From contig CM043005.1 in NCBI GenBank assembly GCA_023678885.1, positions 7,616,314 through 7,680,313 on the forward strand: a stretch of 64,000 nt of DNA, in the 5' to 3' direction. The position numbers were made by a program, and so were the translations under genes. This DNA is from Pogostemon cablin (lineage: Eukaryota; Streptophyta; Magnoliopsida; Lamiales; Lamiaceae). Positions 21,890-35,043 of this stretch are shown here, piece after piece (position 1 is the first letter of the stretch; each line of letters begins with the position of its first letter). The notes beneath the pieces were generated by a model. It did not search any database, was not told the origin of the DNA, and saw only the letters and a list, made by a program, of their open reading frames with translations.

Positions 21890-24800
21890 GATACATATAT
21901 TTTCCAATAGGATGGAACCGACAATGTCGGAAATGTATGAATCTATATAATTTATGGATTTTGAAGAAATAATAGATTTCAGTCCTGGTTCTAAAGCCAG
22001 AAAGATTATTTCGGAAGATTTTAAGAGTGAAGGTTATACACTCTTCAGAGATTGGTTTTTTGATAACTTTACTAATAATGAAATTAGTAAATTTCAAAAT
22101 GAGTTTTATAAAACTTGTGAAAAGAAAAATATGATAATATCATTTACATCATGGTTTATAGAAACATATGTTAAGAATTATATTCTTATTTTGGAAAGAA
22201 ATTATACTTTGCAAAATGGCTCAGTGGTTCAATGATTTAAATTTTTTAGCATTTGCTAAATTAATTGAAGATGATACACTTCAAGTTACATGTAAACATA
22301 TTAATAATATGTTTAAAAGTCAGAATTATACTAATTTATCATTAGTAATAATGGGTGAACAAATTCAATCTATCAATGATAAATTGGATTTGATTATAAA
22401 TATAATTAATAAAAAATCTCTTGATAAGGGAAAAGAAGTAGTTTGAAAATAAGGAAAAAACTTCTACATCAGAAGTTTCTAATGTTCCTATAAAAAAGGA
22501 AATATTTCCTAGTTTTCAACCTCCTCCAATAATTTTTAATTTTAAACTTCAACCATTATATGAGTTAGAGAAATACCTTGAAGAAAAGTTTGATAAACTT
22601 AGCATAAGAACTCTTGATAGAGAGTTGGATGATAATTTAATAGAAAACCTAGAATATAAAAAAGGTTTTTCAAGATCAAATAAATAAAATCCATAATAAA
22701 TGGGCAGATAGACCTATTCAAAGTAAGTTCTATTATAATAGACATACTCCTATGGATGTTTTACATGAAGAATATACTGATATTATTGATATCAGTTATT
22801 CTGGTTATAAGATTTATGAATGGAATATTGATGGATATTCTAATAAACAGATTTATACTACTGTTCATAGAATGTTAATGTATTCTATAATATGTAAGAA
22901 TAGTCAAAATACTGATAAAACTATTGCAGCAATGATAATAGCTGGATTTACAGGCCAACTTAAAGGTTGGTGGGATAATTATTTAAATTCACAAGATAGA
23001 GATAATATTTTAAATGCTACAAAGCAAGAAGAAAATAAAATTCTTGAAACTGCAGTATATACATTAGCAGTAAATGTAATTGAACATTTTACAGGAAGAT
23101 TTAGTGATAATAGTGATACTATTAGAACATTATTACAAAATCTACGATGTAGAACACTTTCTGATTTTAGGTGGTATAAAGATACTTTCCTAAGCAGAGT
23201 TATGGAATTACCAGAGTGTAATAATACTCATTGGAAATCCAAATTTGTTGATGGATTACCAAGCTTATTCGCTGAAAGAATAAGAAAAACAATAAAGGGT
23301 GATAATATTACTATTCCTTATGAAAAATTCACATATAGTGCTCTAATAGACACTTGTATTCAAGAAGGATTAGCTTTATGTAATGAGATAAAGTTAAATC
23401 AACAATTAAAAAGACAAAGTTTCTTGGAAAAAAAACAATTGAGAGAATTTTGTCAACAATTTGGACTGGAAAATCCTTCATCCAGTAAAAATAAAAAAGA
23501 AAAGATTTATAAATCTAAACATAAGAGACATTCTCCTAAACATATTGAAAGAAAAAAGAAAAGAAGGGAAGAAAATTTCCAAAGGAAAAATGAATTCCAA
23601 AAGAAAGCATATATGAAAAGATTCAATAAGAATCAGAAAAGATATTGTACAATATGTAAAAGAAAAGGTCATACCAATGAATTCTGTTGGACAAAGAAAT
23701 GAATTTCTAATTTAGAAATTCCTGATGATATAAAAAGAATAATAATACAATCTTTAATAGAAAAATCTGAATCTGAGGAATCAGAATCAGAAATTTCTAT
23801 TACTTCTGAATCAGAAGAAGAGATTATAAGGAATTTAGATAATGAAGAATTTTCTGAATCAGAAGAATGTGAACCATGTAAAGAAGGATTAATATGTCCT
23901 AAAGAAATAAATAATATTGATCATAATCAATCTGAATTTTATAAAATTATGTCTCAATTCTCTAATATGAGTATTAATGTTTTGGATTCTCAAAATATTT
24001 TTGAGTTATTAAAATTAATAAAAGATCCTTTATTAAGGACTAAAATAATTGATGAATTAGGAGATAATACTTCGACATCTACTTCTAATAAAGAAGAAGA
24101 AAGAATAAATAATATTCTAAATAAGAATAAAGCTTATAATATGTCAGAGGTTATGAACCAATTAAAAATGAAACATCAAAGTCAAAGAGATATATCTCTA
24201 CCAGATATTTATAAAGAGATTAACAATCTGAAAGAAGAAATAAAATTCTTAAAAAATAAAAATTTTATTCAAGAATCTAGAATATCTAGATTAGAGAATG
24301 ATATTAAGGGAAAAAATATTATACAACCAGATATTCAGAATAATTTACCTATGATAGAAAAGGATAATTTTCTATCTACTATTGAGACAGTTATATCTCA
24401 AAAATGGTACATAAAAATATCATTATTAATTGATAATCATTATACAAAATCATTTATTGCTCTTATTGACAGTGGAGCAGATTTAAATGTTATTCAGGAA
24501 GGATTAATTCCTACTAGATATTTTCATAAAACAAGTCATACTCTATGGCATGCTGGTGGTGATAAACTCCAGATAGAATATAAGATTCCTAAAGCATATG
24601 TATGCATTAATAATAAATGCATTTCACAAAGTTTTATACTTGCAAAAAATATTTCTAACCAGATTATACTTGGTACACCATTTTTAAATAATATTTACCC
24701 CATAAAAAATATTGATAATAAAGGGATTATAGGTACTTTTCAAGGTAAAGATATTTTCCTTGAATTTATTGTGGAACCAATTGTTAAAAAATTACATAGT

Positions 24801-24899
24801 CTTTATGATAATATTAAGGCTAAGCAAAATCAAATAGGATTTTTAAAACAAGAGATTAATATTGTTACTATTAATGAACAATTAAAAAATCATAAATTA
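21888..24899 (+). pseudogene. Endogenous caulimovirid fragment: coat and protease region, broken (copy A)
   Basis: An old integrated piece of a plant pararetrovirus polyprotein, with wording closest in my judgement to florendovirus/petuvirus-like endogenous caulimovirids. Reading starts at ATG 21954. It has a coat-protein-like core (about 22790-23460), a Lys/Arg-rich stretch, a CCHC zinc knuckle (about 23646-23688), a Glu/Ser-rich acidic segment, and an aspartic protease with Asp-Ser-Gly-Ala near 24470. The movement-protein part, reverse transcriptase and RNase H are absent. Private lesions: a 35 bp deletion near 22226, an extra T near 22443, an extra A near 22663, and TGA at 23700-23702. The three indels together restore the original frame. 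It cannot give a full protein. Confidence 0.8.
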
Positions 24900-24905
24900 C
24901 ACTTG
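24895..24905. other. Caulimovirid/Tat junction (copy A)
   Basis: Within about 15 bp the sequence turns from about 25% GC caulimovirid coding sequence to Tat RT coding sequence, in frame. In both parent families this is the linker between aspartic protease and reverse transcriptase. The exact base is uncertain because it depends on where parental homology ends. Confidence 0.75.
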
Positions 24906-26829
24906 GAACCAAAGTACGCCTGCCATAAGCTGAACATAGACCCTAATATCCCGCCATTCCACCAGAAAAAGAGAAAGCTCAGTCTAGAAAAGAACGCGGC
25001 CATAGAGCTGGAAGTGCATAAACTGTTGGCAAGTGGAAAAATTAGCGAATGCAAGTACCCGATAAGAGTACAAAATCCAGTTATGGTGAAAAAAGGAAGG
25101 GTCATGGAGACTATGCATCGATTTCACCGATCTAAACAAGACTTGCCCGAAAGACAGTTATCCTCTACCGTCTATTGACCAGATGGTTGATGCCACGGCC
25201 GAACATGAGATAATGAGCTTTATAGATGCATTTTCGGGGTCCACCAGATTCCCATGCACCCGGATGATAAGGCAAATATGAATTTCTTTTGCGGAAATGA
25301 GGTTTATGAATGGAATAACATGCCGTTTGGTCTGAAGGCCAAATTGAAAAAATAGTCGAGGTCTACGTGGATGATACCGTGGTGAAAAGCCTGAAAAGGA
25401 TGGATCATTTCAACCATCTAGGAAAGGTGTTTGAAATCTTCCGACGTTATGAAATGAAACTAAACCCGAAGAAATGTATATTCAGAGTGAGTAAGAGGAG
25501 TTTTCTTGGATATTTGGTCAGCTCAAGAGGGATCGAGATGAACCCAGAAAAGGTAGAAGCAATCCTGAAGATGAACCCGCCAAGGCACATGAGCCATTAT
25601 AGAGGAATCATGGATGACACCGATCAGGGCATATTTGGAGAAAGGAAAGATACCTGCGGATAAAGATAAGGCTCGGCAGATCCGGCTTCGATCGGTGAGA
25701 TACGTCTTAATAAAAGGGAAGTTGTACAAGAGAGGGTATTCATCACCACTCCTGAAATGCTTAACTCCTGAGGAAGCGAGCTATGTAATAGCAGAGATAC
25801 ATGAAGGAATATGCGGCAACCATACATGAGAGATCGCTCTGGCACACAAAGTGATTAGGCAAGGCTATTTCTGGCCAACACTAAAAAAGGACGCCACTCA
25901 ATATGCGAGGGCGTGCGCAACGTGTCAAAGACTAGCTCCGATAGTTAGAGCACCCTCGGAACAACTAACCTCAGTGTTCAGCCCGTGGCCCTTCGCAAAA
26001 TAGGGGATTGATTTAATCGGACCGCTACCAACTGGAAAAGGAGAAAATAAATTCAATATCGTGGCAGTAGATTATTTCACAAAATGGGCAGAGGCAGAGC
26101 CCCTTTCGACGATCACCGAGGCTAAGATCGAGAAATTCATCTGGGAAAATATCATATGCCGATTTGGGATACCATTTGCCACAGTGACCGACAATGGCAA
26201 ATAGTTTGACAATGCCAAACGCAGAAAATTTATAAAGATTACAACATTAAGAAGTGGTCCTCCATGCCATACCACCCGCAGTCTAATGGGCAAGTCGAAG
26301 CGGTGAACAAGATCATCAAACATACTTTGAAAGCCAGGTTGAGAAGCTAGATGGAAAATGCCCTGAGGAACTGCCGGGAGTCCTGTGGTCATATAGAACA
26401 ACGACGAGAACCTCCACTAATGAGACCTCATTCTCGATGGCCTTCGGTGCTGAGGCGGTAATTCCCATAGAAATTAGAGAACCCAGCCCTAGGATCGCTC
26501 TCCACTAAGAAGGGACAAATGATGAATTGATTCAAGAAAGTCTAGACCTATTGGAGGAAATGAGATTGAACGTGGAATTTCATAACGCGATTTACAAGCA
26601 GAGAGCAGAGAGATTCTACAACTCCAAGATAAAGTTGAGGAGATACAAAGGTGGAGAACCGGTGCTATGGAAAGTATTGGGCCCAATGGCACAGGGTAAC
26701 GGCTAAATCTGGAAAAGTGCCTACATGATCAAGAGAGTTCTGGAAGGAGGAGCATACGAGTCGGAAGAGGTAGATGACAAGAAGATACCACACCCCTGGA
26801 ATGCACAACATTTGAAAAAGTACTACTAA
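24895..26829 (+). pseudogene. Tat pol, RT-integrase with RNase H deleted
   Basis: The RT fingers start in the frame that comes in from the caulimovirid segment. A frame change at about 25095 follows the VMVKK motif, and the next block (CIDFTDLNK) lies in the shifted frame. The RT catalytic YVDD is at 25364-25375, just after a small deletion. RT connection sequence runs to about 25597, then jumps directly to the integrase N-terminus, so nearly all of RNase H is missing. The integrase zinc-binding region spans about 25760-25932, with TGA at 25827-25829 and TAG at 26001-26003. The DDE residues are at 26070-26072, 26190-26192 and 26297-26299. TAG at 26202-26204 interrupts it. This copy also lacks one T near 26231. 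The pol stop is at 26827-26829. Confidence 0.9.
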
Positions 26830-27997
26830 TGAAATAGAGAGCGGGGCGAATAAGGTTAGTGATGCAACTTTAGTTACAACTTTTAATTAAGGCATTAGGC
26901 CATACTCTGTGGAAATGGAAATTGTGTAAAAACCTTTTCGGGATATGTGGTTAAGGAGGTCATTATGCGTAGGGATATCATTACTTTATGAATATTAATT
27001 CGTAAACTTCACCTATGAACTCAAAAAGAATACTACATACATAAATAAAAGGATTATGAAATGGCAAGGGCGGCAATGGAGCTAAGACTTAAGAATAAAA
27101 TATACCGAAGAAAAAACTATCAAAAGGAAAAACAAAAGGCATGCCAAAATAAAATGGGCAGGATCGGAAATCGGAATAAAAAGGGAACGTATCGGATCTC
27201 TGGGGAAGCAGAATAAAAATACCAAAGTATTGGAGTCGAGAGTTAAAACAAGAGTCAAGGTATCTGATGAGAATTACAAGGCTAATTAAGAGGATCTCGG
27301 TATAATGGGAATAGATCATTTCAGATAAAGGTTGAAATAGCGGAACCAGAAAGAGAAGGTAGTAACTGACCTCGGAACAGCATCAGGAAGGGACACAAGC
27401 AAACATATATAACGGATACATGTAAAGATTGGAATATGAGGTTCGGAGTAAAGGGAATAGACCTCAGAATGTCGTTGGGAATAAACACGGATATGCACAC
27501 AGGATGGACGAATAGAGAGGTTGGAAAATTAAGCTTGGAGCAAGGGAAATGAGCCTCGGAATAATGGGTGAAATGACGCGAAGGCACAATACGGAATAAC
27601 CTAAGTAAAACCGAAGACAGTGGAAATGAGAGGAAGGTTTGGAATCTCGGCATCGGATAGGGATTCAGAACCACAAATGCTCAGCGAGAATGAATGACAA
27701 AAGCATAAACCTCCTTGCCCAAGGTGAACAAAGCAAAAAGACGCATTACAAGTGATAAAAGCAGAACTAAGAACACCGACAACATTGAATTAATTAAAGG
27801 TAAATCAACTACTCGTAAATAGCCAAATTCACAAGCCAAAGGGACATCGGCGAACAAGTCTACCAGACAAAGACAAAACGAAAATGGAGGAAATCAATAG
27901 CTAAAGTTCATACACAGTCAGGGTAAATACAATTCCAAGCAACACCGGGCTGAGGGTAGAATAAAACCAACTGGCAAAGGGAAGAAAAGTGTGGACT

Positions 27998-30614
27998 TCA
28001 ATCTTTCTTTCGACTGCTGATGGAATGAAAGATGCTCGCCATCTTATCCTCCATATCTTTTAGCACGGCCTTGGCACAGACGTCCCTCTCCTCTGCTGAA
28101 CTAGAGCGCGGAATCCACTGCTCCAAGGGTCGAATACGAGCCTTAGCTTCAACCAACCTAGCGCGCGCCTCAGCGGCCTCGACTCTTGCAGTATCTCTAG
28201 CAATCTCAGTCTCGGTCAAACTCGCCTCTACAGACTCGAGAGTAGCCCGCCCTAAATCAACCTCCAATCATTCTCTCTGGTGCGTAACAATGTTGGTTAG
28301 CTTGGCATTCTCGAGCTCCAGGGCATTCAATCTCTCTTTGAAATTGACGAAAGACCCTTCGGAACGGTCAACAAGCCGACTGGCGAACAAACGGTATTGG
28401 TCCATCAAATGCAGAGAAGAAATAAGGGAGGCAACATCAACTCCAGCCATCACGGCCAAACCAAAGGAGTCTTGGGAAAGAGAAAGGGGGACAACAGTCG
28501 GCAGAACACGGTGAGGGGCCAGATGAGAGGTACCTGCAATAAAACCCTGAGTCCCTAACTCCTGCAGTTCGGACAAGTCAGGTTCCTCATCTTCCTCAAC
28601 TGTACCTTTTCCTCACACACGGGCCCTTTCAGCGGCTAACCTGGCAGCTTCAGCATCAGCATCGGTAGGGTCAATTGTTGCGGTAATACCTGTAGGGTTC
28701 GGATGGGGAAAAATAACTGTTGGGACGACTTGAGAAGTCGAGGGAGCAGAACTAACATCAGATCTGGGGGCAGACCTCACCCTCGGTCCAACCATCATGT
28801 CGTAGTCCGCGGCCTCAGAACTACTACCCACCTCAATTTCGGGAGCCCCCATCGGTTCAGGATCCTCCTCGGGGTCCTCCTCCGGATCTTCTTCAGGATC
28901 CTCTTCCTGGATCTTCCTCCGGATCCTCCTCGGAATGCATCTCGACCTCAGGCTCGGCAATGGAAAGATCTATAAAAGGACACCGCGGATAAAGATCCAA
29001 TGAATACGAAAAGAATAAGGTAGCTCGAATGGAGGTAATTATCCCCCTTAACCTTTTAGGGAGAAGGACGAACTCACCAATGGAAGAGGATGGACTAGGC
29101 ACATAGCTAATTCCAGTTGACCGAGAAGGCCCACCATGCTCATAAACACTCCTTTCTCTCTTTCTAAGCAAGGAAGCAGAAGCGGATTCAGAACCAAGAA
29201 CGAAAAAACACTAGAAGGGGGCATCGATAGAATGACACAATCGTGGATGGGGAGGAGACAAAGGGGGCAAAGCCCTATTTTTGGTAAGCTGCAAAACCAA
29301 CAGATCCTCGCCAAGCTTCATGTCTTCAAACCCAACAGACGGGTCATCCATCTCTTCATCTTCGTCGCGAGAGGAAGAACGGGCAGAGTAGTCGGAGTCA
29401 TCTTCCTCATCCGAAAACTGATACACATACTTATACGGAGTTAACGACAAACCAGTCACAGAACCAGTCGATCCCACCAGAGATAAGGCACTCTAGAGCT
29501 CACCTATAGAACAAGATAGAAAGGTCAGTCATGAAATAAAGGGAACAGGAATGGACCTAGAAAAGGGAGTACCAGTGGTTGCGCTACGGCCAAAAGTAGA
29601 CAACCCAGCCGAAACCAGGATGGGCTTGGAAAGCAATGGAGAGACACGATAAGTATTCCCTCTGCGAGATAAAATCTCGTACACATGGCAAAAACCATTG
29701 CTCAGCCGCTCAAGAGGACGACGAGGGGGACTTGCATGACATAAATATCAGAAAGGAACATCAGAGACCATTCAGAACTCGGAAGACAGAGAAGAACCAT
29801 ACACTTATCCAATGGAAAAAATCAAACAGGAAAAGTCACGGAAATACCATTGACACGGGTACGATAATCGCCACCCAACCAGAGCCAGGCCTGCTCCCAG
29901 CTTCGGCCAATAACATCAGAAGCCCCCATAAAATGATGGTTATCACGGAGAAGAAAATGGTAAAAACCACCAGAACGACCAGATAGAGCATAAAAAAAGA
30001 GGAACTCTAGTTTCGAACAGATCTCATATGGTGTGGCCCAACACGTAAAACAGTGACATAGTGGATATTAGACGCAACCAAGAAGAGGACAGTAGCTGGC
30101 CTACAGCCATGTCCCACCTCTGCAACAGTAAACCGATAACAGGGGGAAGTGGAAGGTACAAACCGGTAAGAAAGAGATAGTAAAATACAGTGCGACCTGG
30201 GGGGATCAGAGAGAGGAACACCATCCAAAGAAAGCTCGAAGATGACATTAAGATTACCATACCACCGATGGAGTTCCCTCGAAGTGCGGCCCCCCAAATT
30301 GCCGATATCCCGATGACCAGGAAGATAATCCCCATGTTTAGAGGGAGCACGATGCCTAAATCCGCGTCAATGAATACCACCACACCACCAGCACCTGCAG
30401 TCGGCACAGCAGAGACAGATTGTCTACTTGGAGAGGAAATGGAGGCCGGGTTGCCACCTGAGGAGGAAGAAGTAGACAAATCCCTCAAGTTGGGATGCGG
30501 CATCTTGCGGAGGCTATTGGAACTACGAAGCGGCACCATGTGATGTACTGACATACTGTCGGAAGTGTTCACCTCCTGAACATCAAGCGGGAAGGGAGTA
30601 TCTTCACCAGACAT
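27998..30614 (-). pseudogene. Antisense extra-ORF module 2 (copy B)
   Basis: Same module as in copy A, starting at ATG 30614. Private changes include an extra G near 29220, which shifts the frame in the middle segment, and several substitutions (for example near 29067 and 29281). The two TGA interruptions in the C-terminal coiled-coil frame are shared with A and C, so they predate the duplications. Confidence 0.6.
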
Positions 30615-30964
30615 CTTCCGCCAGTCAAAGAACTCAGGAATTAGGGCTTGGCAAAAAAGATGACAAATGAGAGAAAGAGACAGATTTTCAGAAATCGCAA
30701 AAATATCGAAAGAATGCAGCTAAACGAAATACAAGGATATACGGGAAGGATACGAGAGATTTGAATTTCGAAAAACCAAAACAGAAACTATCTGACAAGA
30801 TGGAAGGCGGCACGTATCATCATTGGAAATTATGGAGCAAAAACGGCTAAGATCCAATGGCTGGGATGAAGAGACCTTACAACTCCCAAGGAAAAGGGAG
30901 GATCCAGATTGATCCACGCAGCACCTGACCAAAGACGTGACAATCCACGAAAGAAAAACAACAG

Positions 30965-30970
30965 TTTATA
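30965..30970 (-). promoter_or_regulatory. Putative TATA box for antisense module 2 (copy B)
   Basis: Same site as in copy A, with one substitution just downstream of the TATAAA core (ACTGTTG on the minus strand instead of ACCGTTG). Confidence 0.3.
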
Positions 30971-31151
30971 TTTTAAATTGAAGGTAAATTACCAAAATAC
31001 CCTCGCGAGATCCGCTAACAGGGAAGAAAAGTACTTCATTTATAAATAGTGAATTACAAAGGAGGCAGAAATTACCGAAAATCCTATTATCCGATAAAAC
31101 AAAGGAAATACAAAGAAGGTACAGAATAAACTTCTAATAAGGAAGATACAT

Positions 31152-34100
31152 TCAATTTAATACTAGGGGCTCCGGAATACTCCATTGATCAGCTAGGAAG
31201 ATTTTGGAATCAGCCGCATCTGTAGACTGTGGCTCCCCACTTCCGCACGGCACATCTTTGGAGATACCTAAGGGAGCTTCGGAGGTTTCCGGCCTCGGCA
31301 AAACATCGACTTCCACCTCTGAGGTTGATGGAATTGGAGGAACCGCGGCTGTCTCGGTTGGCAGAGATTCAAAAACTTTGGCAGTGGTGACCTGACCGGA
31401 AATGCGTGTATCACCTAAAGCGGGACACTCAATCTTAGTAGAAACTTCTCGGGTAGGTCCCCTTACAGATTCGATAGGGAGAGCGGCAAGTGGATCCTCA
31501 ACCCCAGAATCAACTGCGGCAAGATCCAAGACATCATCAGCAAAGTCCTCATCGGATCCACCCTCCTCAGACTCTCCATAGGATTTTTTAGGGATATCAG
31601 TGATGAAGTCGGAATACTCACCGAGCACCCCAAAATCAACGTCGCCCCTCAAAATCTCCCAGGAGGCATTTTCTCCTCACTGATGGCTTGATGAAGGATA
31701 ACACGCATGTCATCGAGACAATCAGGATAGGACTTCTGGGAAGAGGCTTGAGCTAGAGCAGCAGCGCATGAATAAAAATAGTGAATCTTAGTCTTCGGAA
31801 GGATAACTTCCCTATAACAGAGGTTGTCAGCCTCTGATAGGAGTAAAGCATTCTTCACGCATTCTATTTCGGCCAAGGCCCCACCACGTTCCCTCCGTAC
31901 CCCAGCTACAACATCCTCAACAGCCCTGATCTTCTGAGCTGAGGAAACCTCTAATGTCTCATTCTCCTGCCGAACTTTCTCGAGCTCTTGATCGGAAGAT
32001 ATTCGGAAGGCATCAAAACTACTCTGAAACCGGGAAAACTTGGCGTGGAACTGACCTTCCTTTGCCAGGATCTCTTCCTGATGTTTCACCTCCAAAGCTG
32101 CAACCTTATCCGAGAGTACCTTATTCTGAAGCACTAAAGCACTCCTCTCTTCTTCGGATTTAGCTAACAGGCTGACATACCGAGCATGGAGAATCTCGAA
32201 AGTTCCCTGGAGCTCAACCTTTTTATCCTGCTCGATCCTCAACTGACCCCTGATCAGAGCCCCAGCCGTGCTAGCTTCAGATGCTTTCTTCTCATAATCC
32301 TTCATTTTCTGGATCACCGAAATAACCTCATCTTGCAAACGAAAATTGTTTCTTTCTAGTTTGGAAATACGATTCAAGGCATTAATGGCGTGGATCGCTG
32401 GCAACCCAGATAGCTGGAGATGCTGTGGAGAGAATCCTTGGCAGACATATTCTCCAGATGGCCGAGGAGCTCTCGGGTACAACCTTTAAAGGGAAAAGTG
32501 GCTGCACGAGCTAAATATGCCGGAGCATCAAAGACAAACAAAAGCTCTTGAGTTCGGAGGAACGTCTTCCCGGCCTCATCCATGTGGCCATACCTTTGTA
32601 AGAGCTCCTGGTCGGCTATCAGATCTATCGGAAGAAACGGAGTAGCATCATCCGACAAGGGCATAGCTGAAGATGCGCCTTCAGTAGAAGATCCACCATG
32701 TGACCAAAAATGCAAGGGGGTCTTCCCCCGATAATACCGCCACATCCCAGAAGGGGAACAATGAGACGCCGGGTCATAGGAAGTACCACTAGAGGCCTGC
32801 TGAAGGTTGGACGGAATGGTGACACTCGGTTGGCCAAAAGTGATAAAAGGAGAATGGACAAATGCTTCAAGAGATGGGGAAGAGCTGATGTCACAGACTT
32901 CGACATTCTCCTGAGGAGCGGCACTAGGTGCAACAGAGGAACCACCGACAATAGCGCCAACATCATCGTCCATGATCTTTTTCAAAGGACGCGTGATGAG
33001 AGCGGTACTGTCATGAGTACCCTCCTCGGAAGTCTCATCCACCAACTTGTACTTCAGTTTTGGGGCAATAGACTTTGTGGCGGTAGTTTCGGAAGCCCCT
33101 TTCTTAGACTTCGGGGCTCGAGAGGCTTTTTTGGAAACTTTCTCCCGAGGGCCCATAGCTGACACCAGGATGAGATCGGCCTCCAACCTCAAAGTGACAG
33201 GATCCGAAGGCTCTTCAATCCTGACGGATGTAAGAGGCTGCACGACAAGAGGAGCTCCAGAAACCTTCGGAGAAGAAATCTTAGAAACTTTCTTCTTCCC
33301 TTTACTAAGCGCAGCCCGCTAGCGAGCAGAGGAGAGAGTAGCCATATGGGCAATATCAGGTATAAGACGCTTCCCTTTCCCTAACAGTAACATAAAATGG
33401 GGAAACATTAGTGCAAAAGAGGGAACTATACAATGAGCCCCGCAGACGAGGAATGAATCACAAATAAATCACCTGGCATGGCTATGGATGTAGTAGTAAA
33501 GCCGATTCGGAAAAGGTTCTTCCCTTGGAAAACATGCTGGTAATGGCATCTCTTGTCAGAGAGCTTGCGAATGCGGAGGAAGGCGTCCTGAAACTCTACC
33601 GACAGAGTCTCGAGAGCACACGAATCGCCTACTACACAAAACAAAAGAAAGAAATGTCAGAATACCCCAAATAACCTAGAAGAGAGCCGAAAGAAACATA
33701 TACGCACTAAGGACAGGTTTGAAGAAGGAACTTCTAGGAAGCACTGTGGGATTTTGAGGATTCCTGAGGTCATATACAAAATCTTCCCTCCAGGGCCCAC
33801 GAACCCAGAACCACGGATTTTTCCACCCCTTAACAGAACTGGGCAAATAAGCAACAAGATTAGTATGGCGAGGTACCAAATAATAATATTCCTTCGTCCT
33901 ATGATTCGGGGTAAGCCGATATAGAAAATTGATTTCAGTGGTAGTCAAGAAGGAATACTTCTTCTTTCGAAAGAAAACTAAAATATCCCCATCAAAGCTG
34001 CCCAACCATTGGGAGCCAATTGAGCAGGGACTATACTCCAAAACTCAAAAATATCCCGAAGGCAAGGATGGAGAGGAAACCTAAGGCCAAGCTCAAGTTG

Positions 34101-34541
34101 CAACTCGTAGGCTGCGACAGCGTTCGGTGGAGCATAACACATGCGGCCATCAGGGGAAGGAAGGAAAAAATCGATACCTTCCCCACACTGAAATTTGCTG
34201 AGAGCGACGACGATACTTTTTCTCAACCACGAATCATCAAGAGTCGAGGAGACCTCAGCGGCAAAAAAAGGCATATCCCTGTCCCACCGTGGAAGTTCCC
34301 TGAGATGGGCCAATAGCCCAGGTCCGGCGTCAGTAATTTGAGGATTATGCTCTAGCGTGAAAGTAGAAATGAAATCGGTAACCCTCTGATTGAAAACAAT
34401 CCGGGAAGGAGACGGGGGACCCAAACACTCCTCTTAAGATGACAAGGAAGACCCCGAGCTACCGAGCAAAGAATTTGTTGAACAGGAAGCGAATCTAGGA
34501 GATCTAAGAGGAGAAGAAGAACCCTCGCAAGCAATACCGTG
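31152..34541 (-). pseudogene. Antisense extra-ORF module 1 (copy B)
   Basis: Same gene as in copy A but better preserved: the nonsense codon corresponding to 7709-7711 is Trp here and the A-run near 34264 is one shorter. The exon 1 frame is therefore open from about 34435 to 33978, where the shared frame change occurs. Splice-like sites, the TAG in exon 3, the coiled coil and the acidic tail are as in A. Confidence 0.6.
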
Positions 34542-34722
34542 CTACTTGTAACTGGAAATAAAAACGTGGAGAGATAGGGAGAAAGAAACTCTAAGCGCCG
34601 ACAGCGAGAAAACTCAGAGAGACGAAAGGAGAGAGTCAGGAGAAGAAAGAGAAAAGAAAGAGAGGGGAGAATAATACCTGAAATAAGAGGAAGAACACAC
34701 TGAATAAAAGGAACACCAACCG

Positions 34723-34728
34723 TTTATA
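34723..34728 (-). promoter_or_regulatory. Putative TATA box for antisense module 1 (copy B)
   Basis: Same string and position as in copy A. Confidence 0.4.
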
Positions 34729-35043
34729 GGATTAAAGGAAAAAAGAGGGAGAAGGGAAAGGGAAAAACTGACAAAAGGGTTCAAATTTCAAAATTCAAAT
34801 CGACAGTTATACCTAAATACTAAAAATACCCCACACCTGAATGAAAATATCTCAAAGACGTCGCAGAGAACCCGATAATGCATGAACCAATCAGGATGAA
34901 GATAGCGAGTAGGAACAATGAAGAGTCGCGATGGAAAGAACCCTAATATCGCAGGCACCGAAGCATGAGGGATATAACCCGTGAAATAAGGTTCGACCCT
35001 GAACAATCTCAAATCATGAAATTATTCAGGCTCGAGGGGCTAA

